From contig NZ_QEKQ01000005.1 of NCBI RefSeq assembly GCF_003096655.1, forward strand, positions 237,582 through 301,581: a stretch of 64,000 nt of DNA, read 5' to 3'. This stretch comes from Tamilnaduibacter salinus. GTDB lineage: Bacteria > Pseudomonadota > Gammaproteobacteria > Pseudomonadales > Oleiphilaceae. Below, one piece after another: positions 46,682 to 55,333 of this stretch. The first letter of the stretch is position 1; every line of letters starts with the position of its first letter. The translations under genes and the position numbers were made by a program. A model generated the notes under the pieces. The model was not told the origin of the DNA and did no database searches. It saw only the letters and a program-made list of their open reading frames with translations.

Positions 46682-48028
46682 CTACTCCCGGATCAGTTTT
46701 TCGAGGTAATGGATGGTGAAGTCCACGGTCTTGAATCCGCCATCACGGACCAGCCGCCGGTGCAGGGCCTGGTTGGTCTTGATGCCTTCCACCACCAGCT
46801 CGTCGAGGGCGATTTTCATGCGCCGTCGTGCGGTGTCCCGGCACTCGCCGAACGTGATCAGCTTGCCCACCAGCGAGTCATAATAGGGCGGAACCGTGTA
46901 GCCACTGTACAGGTGCGAGTCGACCCGCACGCCGTTACCGCCGGGCGGATGGTAGTGCTTCACATGGCCCGGACTGGGCGCGAAGGTGTTCGGGTCTTCG
47001 GCGTTGATCCGGCACTCGATGGCATGGCCGCGGGTCTCGATGTCGTCCTGGGTGTAGGACAGGGGCATGCCACTGGCAATCCGCAGCTGTTCCTTGACGA
47101 TGTCGACGCCAGTGACCATTTCCGAGACCGGATGCTCCACCTGGACCCGGGTGTTCATTTCGATGAAGTAGAAACGGCCGTCCTCATAGAGGAATTCAAA
47201 CGTGCCGGCGCCGACGTAGCCGATCTCCTGGCAGGCGTCGACACAGGCCTTTAGGACCTGGGCCCGGGCGTCCGGGTCGATCTGAGGCGCCGGCGCCTCC
47301 TCAATCACCTTCTGGTGACGGCGCTGCATGGAGCAGTCCCGGTCGCCCAGATGAATGACGTTGCCGTGTGTGTCCGCCAATACCTGCACTTCCACGTGGC
47401 GCGGCTTTTCCAGGTACTTCTCCAGGTAGACCGTCTCGTCGCCAAAGTTGTTGCGGGCTTCCGAGCGTGTGATCTGGATGGATTTGAGCAGGGCAGCCTC
47501 GGAGCGGACCACCTGCATACCTCGTCCGCCACCGCCGGAGGCCGCTTTGATGATGATCGGGTAACCAATGCGACGGGCGACTTCCAGGGTCTGCTCGTCG
47601 TTTTCGGTCACCGCGCCGTCAGAGCCCGGGACGGTCGGGACGCCGGCGCGGATCATCGCGTTGATCGCGGCCACCTTGTTGCCCATCATCCGGATGACGT
47701 CCGCGGGCGGGCCGATGAAGCGGAAGCCGCTCTTCTCGGCCTGCTCGGCAAAGTCGGCATTTTCCGACAGGAACCCGTAACCGGGGTGGATGCCGACCGA
47801 GTCGGTCACCTCTGCCGCACTGATGATGGTCGGAATGTTGAGATAGCTGTCGGTCGCGCTGTTGGGACCGATACAGACGGATTCGTCCGCCAGGCGCACG
47901 TGCATCAGGTCCCGATCCACCTGGGAGTGGACCGCCACCGTGCGAATCCCCAGCTCCCGGCAGGCGCGGAGAATGCGCAGAGCAATCTCGCCCCGGTTGG
48001 CGATCAGTACTTTTTCAATCATGGCCAT
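46682..48028 (-). CDS. accC: Biotin carboxylase subunit of acetyl-CoA carboxylase
   Basis: This 448-residue ATP-grasp enzyme carboxylates the biotin on AccB in the first half-reaction of fatty-acid synthesis. Seen are [25 protein letters not shown], the glycine-rich ATP loop [14 protein letters not shown], the ligand stretch [20 protein letters not shown], and the catalytic [16 protein letters not shown]. Length is normal. It is 15 bp downstream of accB in an aroQ-accB-accC-prmA unit. Confidence 0.97.
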   Translation of the reverse strand: MAMIEKVLIANRGEIALRILRACRELGIRTVAVHSQVDRDLMHVRLADESVCIGPNSATDSYLNIPTIISAAEVTDSVGIHPGYGFLSENADFAEQAEKSGFRFIGPPADVIRMMGNKVAAINAMIRAGVPTVPGSDGAVTENDEQTLEVARRIGYPIIIKAASGGGGRGMQVVRSEAALLKSIQITRSEARNNFGDETVYLEKYLEKPRHVEVQVLADTHGNVIHLGDRDCSMQRRHQKVIEEAPAPQIDPDARAQVLKACVDACQEIGYVGAGTFEFLYEDGRFYFIEMNTRVQVEHPVSEMVTGVDIVKEQLRIASGMPLSYTQDDIETRGHAIECRINAEDPNTFAPSPGHVKHYHPPGGNGVRVDSHLYSGYTVPPYYDSLVGKLITFGECRDTARRRMKIALDELVVEGIKTNQALHRRLVRDGGFKTVDFTIHYLEKLIRE

Positions 48029-48043
48029 GAGTTCGCACCCTGT

Positions 48044-48493
48044 TTACGAGATGACGAAGAGCGGCTGGTCAAACTCGACGGGCTGGCCGTTCTCAACCAG
48101 GACGTCCACGATGGTGCCACTCTTATCGGCCTCGATCTGGTTCATCATCTTCATTGCTTCGACAATGCAGATAACATCACCCGCTGCGACGGTCTGACCG
48201 ACCTCCACGAAGGGTTTGGAGGAGGGTGAGGGCGCGCGGTAGAAGGTGCCGACCATGGGTGAGCGCACACGATGGCCCGCCGGTTCGCTCTCTCCGGCGG
48301 GTTCGTCGGCCGGCTTCTCAGTCGGAGCCGGAGCGGGCGCCTGCGGGGCGGGGGCTGGCGCGGCGACCACCGGCTCGGCCTGGCCCCGGCGACGGGAGAT
48401 CCGGACGGCGTCGTCGCCTTCCTGAATCTCCAGCTCTTCAATGTCGGATTCTTCGAGCAGTTCGATCAGTTTCTTGACTTTGCGGATATCCAT
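48044..48493 (-). CDS. accB: Biotin carboxyl carrier protein of acetyl-CoA carboxylase
   Basis: This 149-residue carrier has an N-terminal [26 protein letters not shown] segment, a Pro/Ala-rich linker (about 42-72) and a C-terminal biotinyl domain. The attachment lysine is in [15 protein letters not shown]. Biotinylated AccB shuttles the carboxyl group between AccC and the AccAD transferase. It is preceded by aroQ by 12 bp, the usual arrangement. Confidence 0.97.
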   Translation of the reverse strand: MDIRKVKKLIELLEESDIEELEIQEGDDAVRISRRRGQAEPVVAAPAPAPQAPAPAPTEKPADEPAGESEPAGHRVRSPMVGTFYRAPSPSSKPFVEVGQTVAAGDVICIVEAMKMMNQIEADKSGTIVDVLVENGQPVEFDQPLFVIS

Positions 48494-48505
48494 AATCGGG
48501 TCTCG

Positions 48506-48952
48506 TTAGCGTGAGTCGTTGAGTCGGGTCATCGCCGCCTGCAGGGCCAGATCGTAGCTCTGGCTGCCCAGGCCGCAGATAACGCCGGCCGCCACATCCG
48601 AGAAATAGGAGTGGCGGCGAAACGGTTCGCGAGCATGCACGTTGGACAGGTGCACTTCGATGAACGGAATGTCGGTGGCCAGTAAGGCGTCCCGAAGGGC
48701 CACGCTGGTATGGGTCCAGGCCGCTGGATTGATCAGGATGAAGTCGACGCCTTCACGGCGCGCTTCATGGACACGGTCAATAAGCTCGTATTCGGCGTTG
48801 GACTGCAGGTGCATCAGGTGGTGACCGGCCGCGGTCGCGGTCTCGTGAAGACGGTCATCGATGTCGGACAGTGTCTCGTTCCCGTAAAGGGAGGGCTCCC
48901 GGGTGCCCAGCATGTTCAGGTTGGGGCCGTGAAGAACAAGGATGGTCGCCAT
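48506..48952 (-). CDS. aroQ: Type II 3-dehydroquinate dehydratase
   Basis: This 148-residue enzyme forms 3-dehydroshikimate in the shikimate pathway. Visible active-site segments are [20 protein letters not shown] (catalytic Arg and Tyr), [17 protein letters not shown], and [20 protein letters not shown] (catalytic His). Length is exactly family-like. It opens the aroQ-accB-accC-prmA unit. Together with the attenuated DAHP synthase gene this window holds two separated shikimate-pathway genes. Confidence 0.97.
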   Translation of the reverse strand: MATILVLHGPNLNMLGTREPSLYGNETLSDIDDRLHETATAAGHHLMHLQSNAEYELIDRVHEARREGVDFILINPAAWTHTSVALRDALLATDIPFIEVHLSNVHAREPFRRHSYFSDVAAGVICGLGSQSYDLALQAAMTRLNDSR

Positions 48953-49178
48953 GAACTGTGTTTCCGTTGCCTGACTGATTTTGACAGGATCGCCGAATAT
49001 CCCGACATTTTTCAGCTATCGTAGCTGGGTTTTTCCGATCTTTCGAGCGATGCCGTTCTCGTGGCCTGGTTTGCGGTGGCCTGTCGGAACATGCAGGGAT
49101 TGTCAGTCAGGCGATCCGGGGCGTCCATAAGACGTTGGTGCCATGGCCCACAAGGAGAGTCTGGAAGGGCTGGGTAGG

Positions 49179-50828
49179 CTACTCGGGATGTTCGGTTGCC
49201 GGTTGGCGCTGATCACTGTCAGCCGCCACAGCGACGTTATTCCGGCCGTTTTCCTTGACCGAGTACAGGGCCCGGTCGGCCCGTTCGCACAGCGTCTGGG
49301 CGGATTCGCCGTTCCAGCGTGCGACGCCGCAGCTGAACGTGACCGTGAATGACTGAGCGCCGGCATGCTGGGTCAGCTCAGAGAATCGGCCCCGGATTTC
49401 GTCGATGACACGCCGAGCGTCTCCGGCGTCGGTGTCCGGCAGGATGATGGCGAACTCCTCGCCCCCATAGCGGCCGATGTGGTCGGTCTTGCGAAGCCGT
49501 TGTTTCAGGAACATCGACAGGTTGCGAAGAATGCGATCCCCGATCGGATGGCCGTAGCTGTCGTTGATGTGCTTGAAATGATCGATGTCGAGCATCACGA
49601 AGCACAGGGTGTTGCCGCTTTGTCGGGCGCGGCTGATTTCCTGCTCCAGAAGGGAGAGGGTGTGGGTGTGGTTGAACAGGCCCGTGAGACTGTCCCGGAT
49701 CATCAGGGCCAGTAGGGAGCGCGCACGACGCCCGCGGTTATGAATCGTCGCGACCAGATGTTTCGGATCAATCGGCTTGGTCAGGAAGTCATCGCCGCCC
49801 AGGCTCATGGCGTGCAGTTGCTTCGAGACGTCGTCCTCGGCGGACAGGTAGATGATGGGCACACTGTGCAGCCGATCCTGCTGACGTATCACCCGGGCGA
49901 TTTCCATCCCGGTACAGCCCGGCATGTACATATCCAGAATGATGATCTCCGGGCTGAATTCTTCCAGTGCGTGGATGATTCGCATTGGGTCGGTGATGAC
50001 GTAGGCCTTCATGCCGGCGCGGTTCAGCGCGTTCTCCATGAACTTTGCCTGGGCCCGTGAATCATCCAGCACCAGGACCCGATAGGGCTCGACCGTGTTG
50101 CCGTGCGTGTATGTCTCGATCTTCTCGATCAATTGGCCCGGGTCCACCTGTGGGTAGAAGAACTCCTCGCCGCCGCAGCGCGAGGCGCGGAGCCGGGTCT
50201 CGATGGTGCCATCGTCCTCGCTGAGGAAGACGACCGGAATCGGGGTCTCGTGTCGGGTCTGGAGCTGTTCGACCGTGGCAATGCCTTCCAGCGTGCCCTC
50301 ACCAAAGTGAACGTCCATGAGGATGGTTTCGGGCTTGTGGCGACTGCAGGCGTCCATCAGCTCATCGGGTGTGTTGAATGCCGTGGCGCGGAAGCTGAAG
50401 AACTCAAGCTGGCGGATCAGGCGCTCGGCCATTTCCTGATCCCGGAGCGCGACGTAGACCGGCGTGCGACGGTAGGTGGTCGGCTGGGCCCGAGTCTGCT
50501 GGTCGGACCGGCGGAGCGTGTGCTGCGCCAGTGTGTCCATGCCTTGCTGGATCGCCGGCCGGGTGGCTTCTGGCAGGTCCGGATCACCGGACCATTGCGC
50601 CAGGGCATCGATGATCTGCTCACCAGCACTGGCGTGTTCGGTCATGTCAAACCGACGGGCATAGCGAACCAGTTTGTCGGCAGCCGCGCTCAGCTCATCG
50701 TACAGGCCGCTCGTGTCGCTGCTGCCATCCAGGATCTTCTGCCAGGTGTCGAGGACGACCCGGGCCTGAGTCGTGACTCGCCGGCCGAAATGCTGTCGCA
50801 GTTTTTCCTGCTGGTCGTTGTCGGTCAT
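49179..50828 (-). CDS. Response-regulator diguanylate cyclase (REC-REC-GGDEF)
   Basis: This 549-residue soluble protein has a helical N-terminal domain of about 115 residues, possibly Hpt-like. Two receiver domains follow, the first more diverged (TILMDVHFGEG) and the second with a clear phospho-acceptor (EIIILDMYMPGCTG, Asp near 303). The C-terminal GGDEF domain (about 380-530) has an active GGEEF and MLDIDHFKHINDSYGH. An RxxD inhibitory site (RKTD) lies five residues before GGEEF. It is a PleD-like layout: phosphorylation should control cyclic di-GMP synthesis. No partner kinase gene is adjacent. Confidence 0.9.
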   Translation of the reverse strand: MTDNDQQEKLRQHFGRRVTTQARVVLDTWQKILDGSSDTSGLYDELSAAADKLVRYARRFDMTEHASAGEQIIDALAQWSGDPDLPEATRPAIQQGMDTLAQHTLRRSDQQTRAQPTTYRRTPVYVALRDQEMAERLIRQLEFFSFRATAFNTPDELMDACSRHKPETILMDVHFGEGTLEGIATVEQLQTRHETPIPVVFLSEDDGTIETRLRASRCGGEEFFYPQVDPGQLIEKIETYTHGNTVEPYRVLVLDDSRAQAKFMENALNRAGMKAYVITDPMRIIHALEEFSPEIIILDMYMPGCTGMEIARVIRQQDRLHSVPIIYLSAEDDVSKQLHAMSLGGDDFLTKPIDPKHLVATIHNRGRRARSLLALMIRDSLTGLFNHTHTLSLLEQEISRARQSGNTLCFVMLDIDHFKHINDSYGHPIGDRILRNLSMFLKQRLRKTDHIGRYGGEEFAIILPDTDAGDARRVIDEIRGRFSELTQHAGAQSFTVTFSCGVARWNGESAQTLCERADRALYSVKENGRNNVAVAADSDQRQPATEHPE

Positions 50829-50980
50829 GGTTGCTCGATCGCTGTCGCTGCGGGCCGATGTTTGGCCCGATCGGATCTTGTGCGTTTTAGTGGACGCTCT
50901 TTCGTGAGTCTATAGTGTTTAACGCACCTGTCGAAGGTCGTATGGTGTCAATGATTGTCAAAATGTGAAGCGGGTACCCG

Positions 50981-51150
50981 CTAGGAGTCTGCGCGGTAGA
51001 AATCGTGCCAGGCGAGATCGTCCCACTGCGAGGCCATTTTGACGGTCATTTGAGGCGCATAGTGGTTCTATGTAACGAAAATGAGCGCTCAAAAGGGACC
51101 GCAGTGGGGCGGTCGCAGCGGTGCAGACTTTCTGCCGCGCAGACTCCTAG
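50981..51150. mobile_element. MITE-like element, 170 bp full copy
   Basis: The terminal inverted repeats of 22 bp (50981-51002 and 51129-51150, 21 of 22 matching) begin CTAGGAGTCTGCGCGG; the tips form CTAG on both sides. The interior of about 126 bp has no coding potential. Its first and last about 30 bp reappear fused in the 74 bp copy at 24816-24889. It sits in the 422 bp gap between the diguanylate cyclase gene and the DUF2333 gene, about 100 bp upstream of the latter. I see no transposase gene in the window. Confidence 0.8.
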
Positions 51151-51250
51151 TGTCCCGTTGCGGCGGCCTAATTGCGGTTTCAGGTGGGATGCGGCAAGGT
51201 ACGCAGTCTTCGACCCCTGCTTATTCCGATTCGATCCAGAGGCAGAAATT

Positions 51251-52300
51251 ATGCTGAACGGCGTGAAGCAATTTTTCCAGGATCGGGCCGACGACGTCCG
51301 TGACTTTACCGGCGGTGGCGTGGTGGCACGCCTGCTCGGCCTGATTCTCGTGGTGTACCTGATCGTGGCCGTGGTCCTCGGCATCTACTGGAGCGACGAG
51401 CCAGACACCTTCAGCGTGCGTGAAGACAGCCGGGCCCTGGCGCAGTCCATGGATCGCGAGCGGGTGACCGGTTTTGCGACCACGGCGACCATGATCCGGC
51501 TGGCTGAAACGCTGCTGGACAAGCCGGGCGGTTACATCCGCAATGATCTGTTTCCGCCGGGAATCTGGCTCGACAATATGCCATCCTGGGAATTTGGGGT
51601 GCTCGTCCAGTTGCGGGATATGTCACGCGCGATGCGCCGCGACATCAGTCGTTCACAGAGTCAGTCTTCGGAAGACCCGGATCTGACCATCGCCGAGCCC
51701 CAGTTCCACTTTGATAACAACAGCTGGGCGATTCCCTCCACCGAGTCCGAGTATCGGCGAGGCATTGAGGCCCTGCAACAGTACCTGGATCGGCTTTCGA
51801 ATCCGGCCCAGCCACAGGCGAATTTCTATGCCCGCGCGGACAACCTGAACAGCTGGCTGGCGGATATGGAAACGCGTCTGGGCAGCATTTCCCGTCGTCT
51901 CAGTGAGAGTGTGGGCAAACAGCGGATTGACGAAGAAGACGAGCAGGCGCTGAAGGATAACCCGGAGGCCGATCTGGCCGATCGTGAGCCGGTGAAGACG
52001 CCCTGGCTGGAAATCGATAACGTTTTCTATGAGGCGCGCGGCACGACCTGGGCGATGCTGCACCTGTTCCGGGCGATCGAGGTGGATTTCCGCAAGGTGC
52101 TTGAGGACAAGAATGCGCTGGCGAGTGTGCGGCAGGTGATTGTCGAGCTGGAAGGGTCGCAGCGGGCGCTCTGGAGTCCGATGATTCTCAATGGCAGTGG
52201 CTTTGGCTTGATGGCCAACCACTCGCTGACAATGGCGTCCTACCTGGCCCGTGCCAACAGTGCCATTTCCGACCTGCGGAAACTGCTGAGCGAAGGGTGA
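51251..52300 (+). CDS. DUF2333 family protein
   Basis: This 349-residue protein has one N-terminal membrane segment (GVVARLLGLILVVYLIVAVVLGIYW, residues 23-47) and a large helical, charged periplasmic domain. It contains TGFATTATMIRLAETLLDKPGGYIRNDLFPPG and NVFYEARGTTWAMLHLFRAIEVDF, which match the DUF2333 family of unknown function. The start is ATG 51251; the open frame extends 82 codons upstream, but that part overlaps the MITE-like element and is not protein-like. It ends at a strong terminator. Confidence 0.82.
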   Translation: MLNGVKQFFQDRADDVRDFTGGGVVARLLGLILVVYLIVAVVLGIYWSDEPDTFSVREDSRALAQSMDRERVTGFATTATMIRLAETLLDKPGGYIRNDLFPPGIWLDNMPSWEFGVLVQLRDMSRAMRRDISRSQSQSSEDPDLTIAEPQFHFDNNSWAIPSTESEYRRGIEALQQYLDRLSNPAQPQANFYARADNLNSWLADMETRLGSISRRLSESVGKQRIDEEDEQALKDNPEADLADREPVKTPWLEIDNVFYEARGTTWAMLHLFRAIEVDFRKVLEDKNALASVRQVIVELEGSQRALWSPMILNGSGFGLMANHSLTMASYLARANSAISDLRKLLSEG

Positions 52301-52312
52301 TCGCAAGGAAGG

Positions 52313-52343
52313 CGCTCTTCCGGTCGCCCTGACCGGAAGAGCG
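52313..52343. terminator. Bidirectional intrinsic terminator
   Basis: A perfect 13 bp stem (52313-52325 with 52331-52343) with a 5-base loop lies between the convergent DUF2333 and ppa genes, 10-13 bp from both stop codons. Confidence 0.88.
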
Positions 52344-52352
52344 TGAATCGGC

Positions 52353-52880
52353 CTACTTGCCGTAGTTGGCGACGGACTCTTCCACCGCCTTGCGGGCGGC
52401 GTCGGCGTTGTCCCAGTTCTGGACCTTCACCCACTTGCCCGGCTCAAGCGTCTTGTAGTTCTCGAAGAAGTGCTGGATCTGGTCTCTCAGCAGCTGCGGG
52501 ATGTCGTCCACATCCTTCACGTCGCTGTACGCCTTGGTCAGCTTGTCGTGCGGCACCGCGACGAGTTTGGCGTCACCGCCCGCTTCGTCTTCCATGTTCA
52601 GAACGCCGACCGGACGGGCCCGGATGATGGAGCCCGGCTGGACCGGGTAGGGCGCGATCACCAGCACGTCCAGCGGGTCGCCGTCGTCCGCCAGCGTGTG
52701 GGGGATGAACCCGTAGTTGCACGGGTAGAACATGGGCGTGGCCATGAATCGGTCCACGAGCAGTGCGCCCATGTCCTTGTCGATCTCGTACTTGACCGGG
52801 GAGCTGTTGGCCGGAATCTCAATGGCTACGAAGATGTCTTCGGGCGGATTTTTGCCGGCGGGGATGTTATCGAAGTTCAT
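52353..52880 (-). CDS. ppa: Inorganic pyrophosphatase (family I)
   Basis: This 175-residue soluble enzyme hydrolyses pyrophosphate and pulls biosynthetic reactions forward. Seen are the substrate-binding [24 protein letters not shown], and the metal-binding DDGDPLDVL (DxDPxD) motif followed by [14 protein letters not shown]. Length is typical of the bacterial hexameric type. It is a single gene ending at a shared terminator. Confidence 0.97.
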   Translation of the reverse strand: MNFDNIPAGKNPPEDIFVAIEIPANSSPVKYEIDKDMGALLVDRFMATPMFYPCNYGFIPHTLADDGDPLDVLVIAPYPVQPGSIIRARPVGVLNMEDEAGGDAKLVAVPHDKLTKAYSDVKDVDDIPQLLRDQIQHFFENYKTLEPGKWVKVQNWDNADAARKAVEESVANYGK

Positions 52881-53020
52881 GACGGGTCCTTCTTTCGATG
52901 GATGACGGGTTCAGATTCAAATAGTCGATGCGATAAAGAAAGTGCCCGGATTATACGGAATCCCCCCGACCAGAAAAACTCGACGGTGGGCGAACGGCCT
53001 CGGCAGCCTCGCCCGCATCG

Positions 53021-54160
53021 TCACAGCCCCATCTGCTTGGCGATCAGCTCTTTCATGATTTCGTTGGTGCCGCCCCCGATGGCCAGCAGGCGTCCGTCCC
53101 GGTAAAGGCGCTCGACGGCGGCTTCCCGCATGTAGCCCATACCCCCATGGAGCTGGATGGCCTCACGGGTGACCGATTCGCACACGTCTGAACACAGGTT
53201 TTTCGCCATGGCCACCTGTTTGACCGGCGCCTTTCCGGCCTGCATCAGGGCGGCGCACCGATAGGTGTATTCGCGGGCCACATCCACCTTCGTGGCCATG
53301 TCCACCAGTTTGTGCCGGGTGATCTGGAAGCCGTTGATGGGCCGACCGAAGGCCTGGCGCTGGCCGGTGTACTCCATGGCCATTTCCAGGGCAATCTGGG
53401 CGGTGGTGTACCCCATGATGGCCAGCATCAGCCGTTCGGCGAGGAAGTTGCTCATGATGACGGCAAAGCCGCCGTTCTCTTGGCCGATCAATCGGTCTGC
53501 CGGCACCCGGCAGTCATCAAACGACAGCTCGGCGGTGTCGCTCGCCCACCACCCCATCTTCTTCAGGTGGCGGCCGCGGGTGAACCCGGGCGTGTCCCGG
53601 TCGACGAGGAACAGGCTGATGCCGCCGTGGCCGTCGCCGCCGGTCCGGGCGGCCACCGTGTAGTAGTCCGCTCGATGGCCGCTGGTGATGAACGTCTTAC
53701 TGCCGTTGAGAATGAAGTCGTCGCCATCACGGGTGGCGCGGGTGCGGATATTGGCGACGTCCGAGCCGCCGCCGGGTTCGGTGATCCCCAGTGCCATGAT
53801 CCGTTCACCGGTGAGCACCGATGGCACGATCGCGTCCCGGAGTTCGGGCCGGGCCCACTTGATGACTGGCGGCAGGGCAATGTCGAGAGATCCGAGGCCA
53901 GCGACCAGGCCGCCGGATGTCGAGCGCATCAGTTCCTCACTGATGGCGACTTTCATGAACACGTCGCCCTCGCTGTGGCCGCCCAGTGCCTCCGGGTAAC
54001 CGGCACCAAGCAGCCCGGCCTCGCCAGCCAGTGTGTAGATCTCCCTTGGGAACTCTCCGGCTTCCTCCCAGTCGTCGATGTGGGGCAGGACGTGAGTCTG
54101 GATGAACTTGCGGGTCGTCTCGCGGGCCTGGTTGTGCGTCTCGTTGAAATAGGCGGTCAT
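53021..54160 (-). CDS. Acyl-CoA dehydrogenase
   Basis: This 379-residue FAD-dependent enzyme makes the first oxidation of an acyl-CoA in fatty-acid or branched-chain catabolism. Seen are the family signatures ALGITEPGGGSDVANIRT (FAD and substrate), the LNGSKTFITSGHRAD strand, and the C-terminal QLHGGMGYMREAAVERLYRDGR plus IGGGTNEIMKELIAK. Chain-length preference is not readable. I chose ATG 54160 (MTAYFNETH); a 39-codon upstream extension is not family-like. A palindromic operator-like site lies 59 bp upstream. Confidence 0.9.
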   Translation of the reverse strand: MTAYFNETHNQARETTRKFIQTHVLPHIDDWEEAGEFPREIYTLAGEAGLLGAGYPEALGGHSEGDVFMKVAISEELMRSTSGGLVAGLGSLDIALPPVIKWARPELRDAIVPSVLTGERIMALGITEPGGGSDVANIRTRATRDGDDFILNGSKTFITSGHRADYYTVAARTGGDGHGGISLFLVDRDTPGFTRGRHLKKMGWWASDTAELSFDDCRVPADRLIGQENGGFAVIMSNFLAERLMLAIMGYTTAQIALEMAMEYTGQRQAFGRPINGFQITRHKLVDMATKVDVAREYTYRCAALMQAGKAPVKQVAMAKNLCSDVCESVTREAIQLHGGMGYMREAAVERLYRDGRLLAIGGGTNEIMKELIAKQMGL

Positions 54161-54218
54161 GGCTGGCCTCTTGTTCTGTCGCGTGTTCTGAGGTGTGAGT
54201 ATTGCGCGACAGGCCGAT

Positions 54219-54238
54219 ACCAAGCAAGCGCTTGGTTT
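54219..54238. promoter_or_regulatory. Operator-like palindrome upstream of the acyl-CoA dehydrogenase gene
   Basis: ACCAAGCAAGCGCTTGGTTT contains a perfect 10 bp palindrome CAAGCGCTTG (54225-54234) inside broader CCAAGC...GCTTGG symmetry. Such AAGC/GCTT palindromes are common operators of TetR-family regulators of fatty-acid degradation. The cognate regulator is not in this window. Confidence 0.5.
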
Positions 54239-54275
54239 GCCATGTGGGCCAAAGAATCGCGAAGTAGGGGAGGTC

Positions 54276-54419
54276 AATGTAGCCGATGTCTCCGACTTCG
54301 GAATCGCCCCCAGGGCGACCGATATCTGCCCTCAACCACTGGGCACTTGGTCGTCCCTGACGCCAAATGCGACCGCGACATCCCTGTCGCTCCTCCGGCA
54401 ATGACCGCCAGCCGATCCC
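54276..54419 (+). repeat. Dispersed repeat family 2, left and right modules adjacent (copy C)
   Basis: Left module 54276-54320 (AATGTAGCCGATGTCTCCG and the two small hairpins, truncated at its right) is followed within about 20 bp by the right module 54339-54419. The right module is almost identical to 7643-7722. The intervening cloverleaf present in copy A is absent here, so this is either an empty version or a deletion. It lies in the 338 bp gap between the acyl-CoA dehydrogenase promoter and the rpiA 3' end. Confidence 0.85.
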
Positions 54420-54424
54420 TTCGT

Positions 54425-54472
54425 GCCACGGAGTCACCTCAGTTTCCGTGATTTCCGTGTCTTTCCGTGGCA
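54425..54472. repeat. Two-tier palindromic repeat, copy 7 (reduced)
   Basis: A short left arm GCCACGGA (54425-54432) and a right inner arm TTTCCGTGATTTCCGTG followed by TTTCCGTGGCAAAA (54443-54475) lie 24 bp from the rpiA stop codon. The outer tier is missing. Confidence 0.75.
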
Positions 54473-54498
54473 AAACAATGTCGGTCTTCCGGAGGAAG

Positions 54499-55176
54499 CT
54501 AGGTTCCGCGCCCGAGCGTCTCCACACCCTGATCCGTCCCCACGAACACCGTATCCGCCGGACGCTGCGCGAACAGGCCGTTAGTGACCACGCCGGTGAT
54601 CTGATTCAACTGGCGTTCCAGTTCGATGGGGTTGTTGATGGTCAGGTTGTGCACGTCGAGGATGATGTTGCCGTTGTCCGTCGTCACGCCCTGGCGATAG
54701 ACCGGATCGCCCTCAAGATTGACGATTTCACGGGCGACGTAGCTGCGGGCCATGGGAATGACCTCGATGGGCAGGGGGAAGGCACCGAGAAGGCTGACCC
54801 GTTTCGACTGATCGGCGATGCACAGGAACTGGTCGGCGACTGCCGCGACGATCTTCTCTCGCGTGAGCGCGCCGCCACCGCCCTTGATCAGTTCCCGCTG
54901 CTCGTTGAATTCATCGGCGCCGTCCACATAAAAGCGCAGTTCGGAGACGGAATTGAGGTCGTATACCGGAATGCCCCGCTCCCTCAGTCGCTGAGCGCTC
55001 GCCTCGGAGCTGGCAACGGCGCCGTCAAATTGTGTGCGAAGGTCGCCCAGCAGGTCGATGAACCGGTTGGCCGTACTGCCGGTGCCGATGCCGATCACCA
55101 TGTCTGAATCCATGTTCGGGCGAATGGTATCGAGTGCGGCCTGGGCAACGGCCTGTTTGAGATCGTCCTGGCTCAT
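54499..55176 (-). CDS. rpiA: Ribose-5-phosphate isomerase A
   Basis: This 225-residue enzyme interconverts ribose 5-phosphate and ribulose 5-phosphate. Seen are [15 protein letters not shown], the active-site [28 protein letters not shown] with its conserved Asp, Glu and Lys, and the closing [19 protein letters not shown] 55176 follows a strong AGGAGG site; an earlier in-frame start adds eight residues and is unlikely. It is divergent from ilvA, an arrangement also found in pseudomonads. Confidence 0.96.
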   Translation of the reverse strand: MSQDDLKQAVAQAALDTIRPNMDSDMVIGIGTGSTANRFIDLLGDLRTQFDGAVASSEASAQRLRERGIPVYDLNSVSELRFYVDGADEFNEQRELIKGGGGALTREKIVAAVADQFLCIADQSKRVSLLGAFPLPIEVIPMARSYVAREIVNLEGDPVYRQGVTTDNGNIILDVHNLTINNPIELERQLNQITGVVTNGLFAQRPADTVFVGTDQGVETLGRGT

Positions 55177-55333
55177 GGGGCCTCCTGGGGTCGGGGTCAA
55201 TCGAATCCCCTATTATAACGCCCGCGATGCCTCCCATCACAGCCGCTCTCTCTGGACGCTGGCCCTGTTCACTCCTTACACTACTTGGCTTTCTACTGAC
55301 ACTATTCCGATCCGACTGACGGACACGCTCACC

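Noticed and set aside
51005..51250. 82-codon N-terminal extension of the DUF2333 protein
   Set aside because: Most of it lies inside the MITE-like element; the membrane anchor and family N-terminus begin at ATG 51251.
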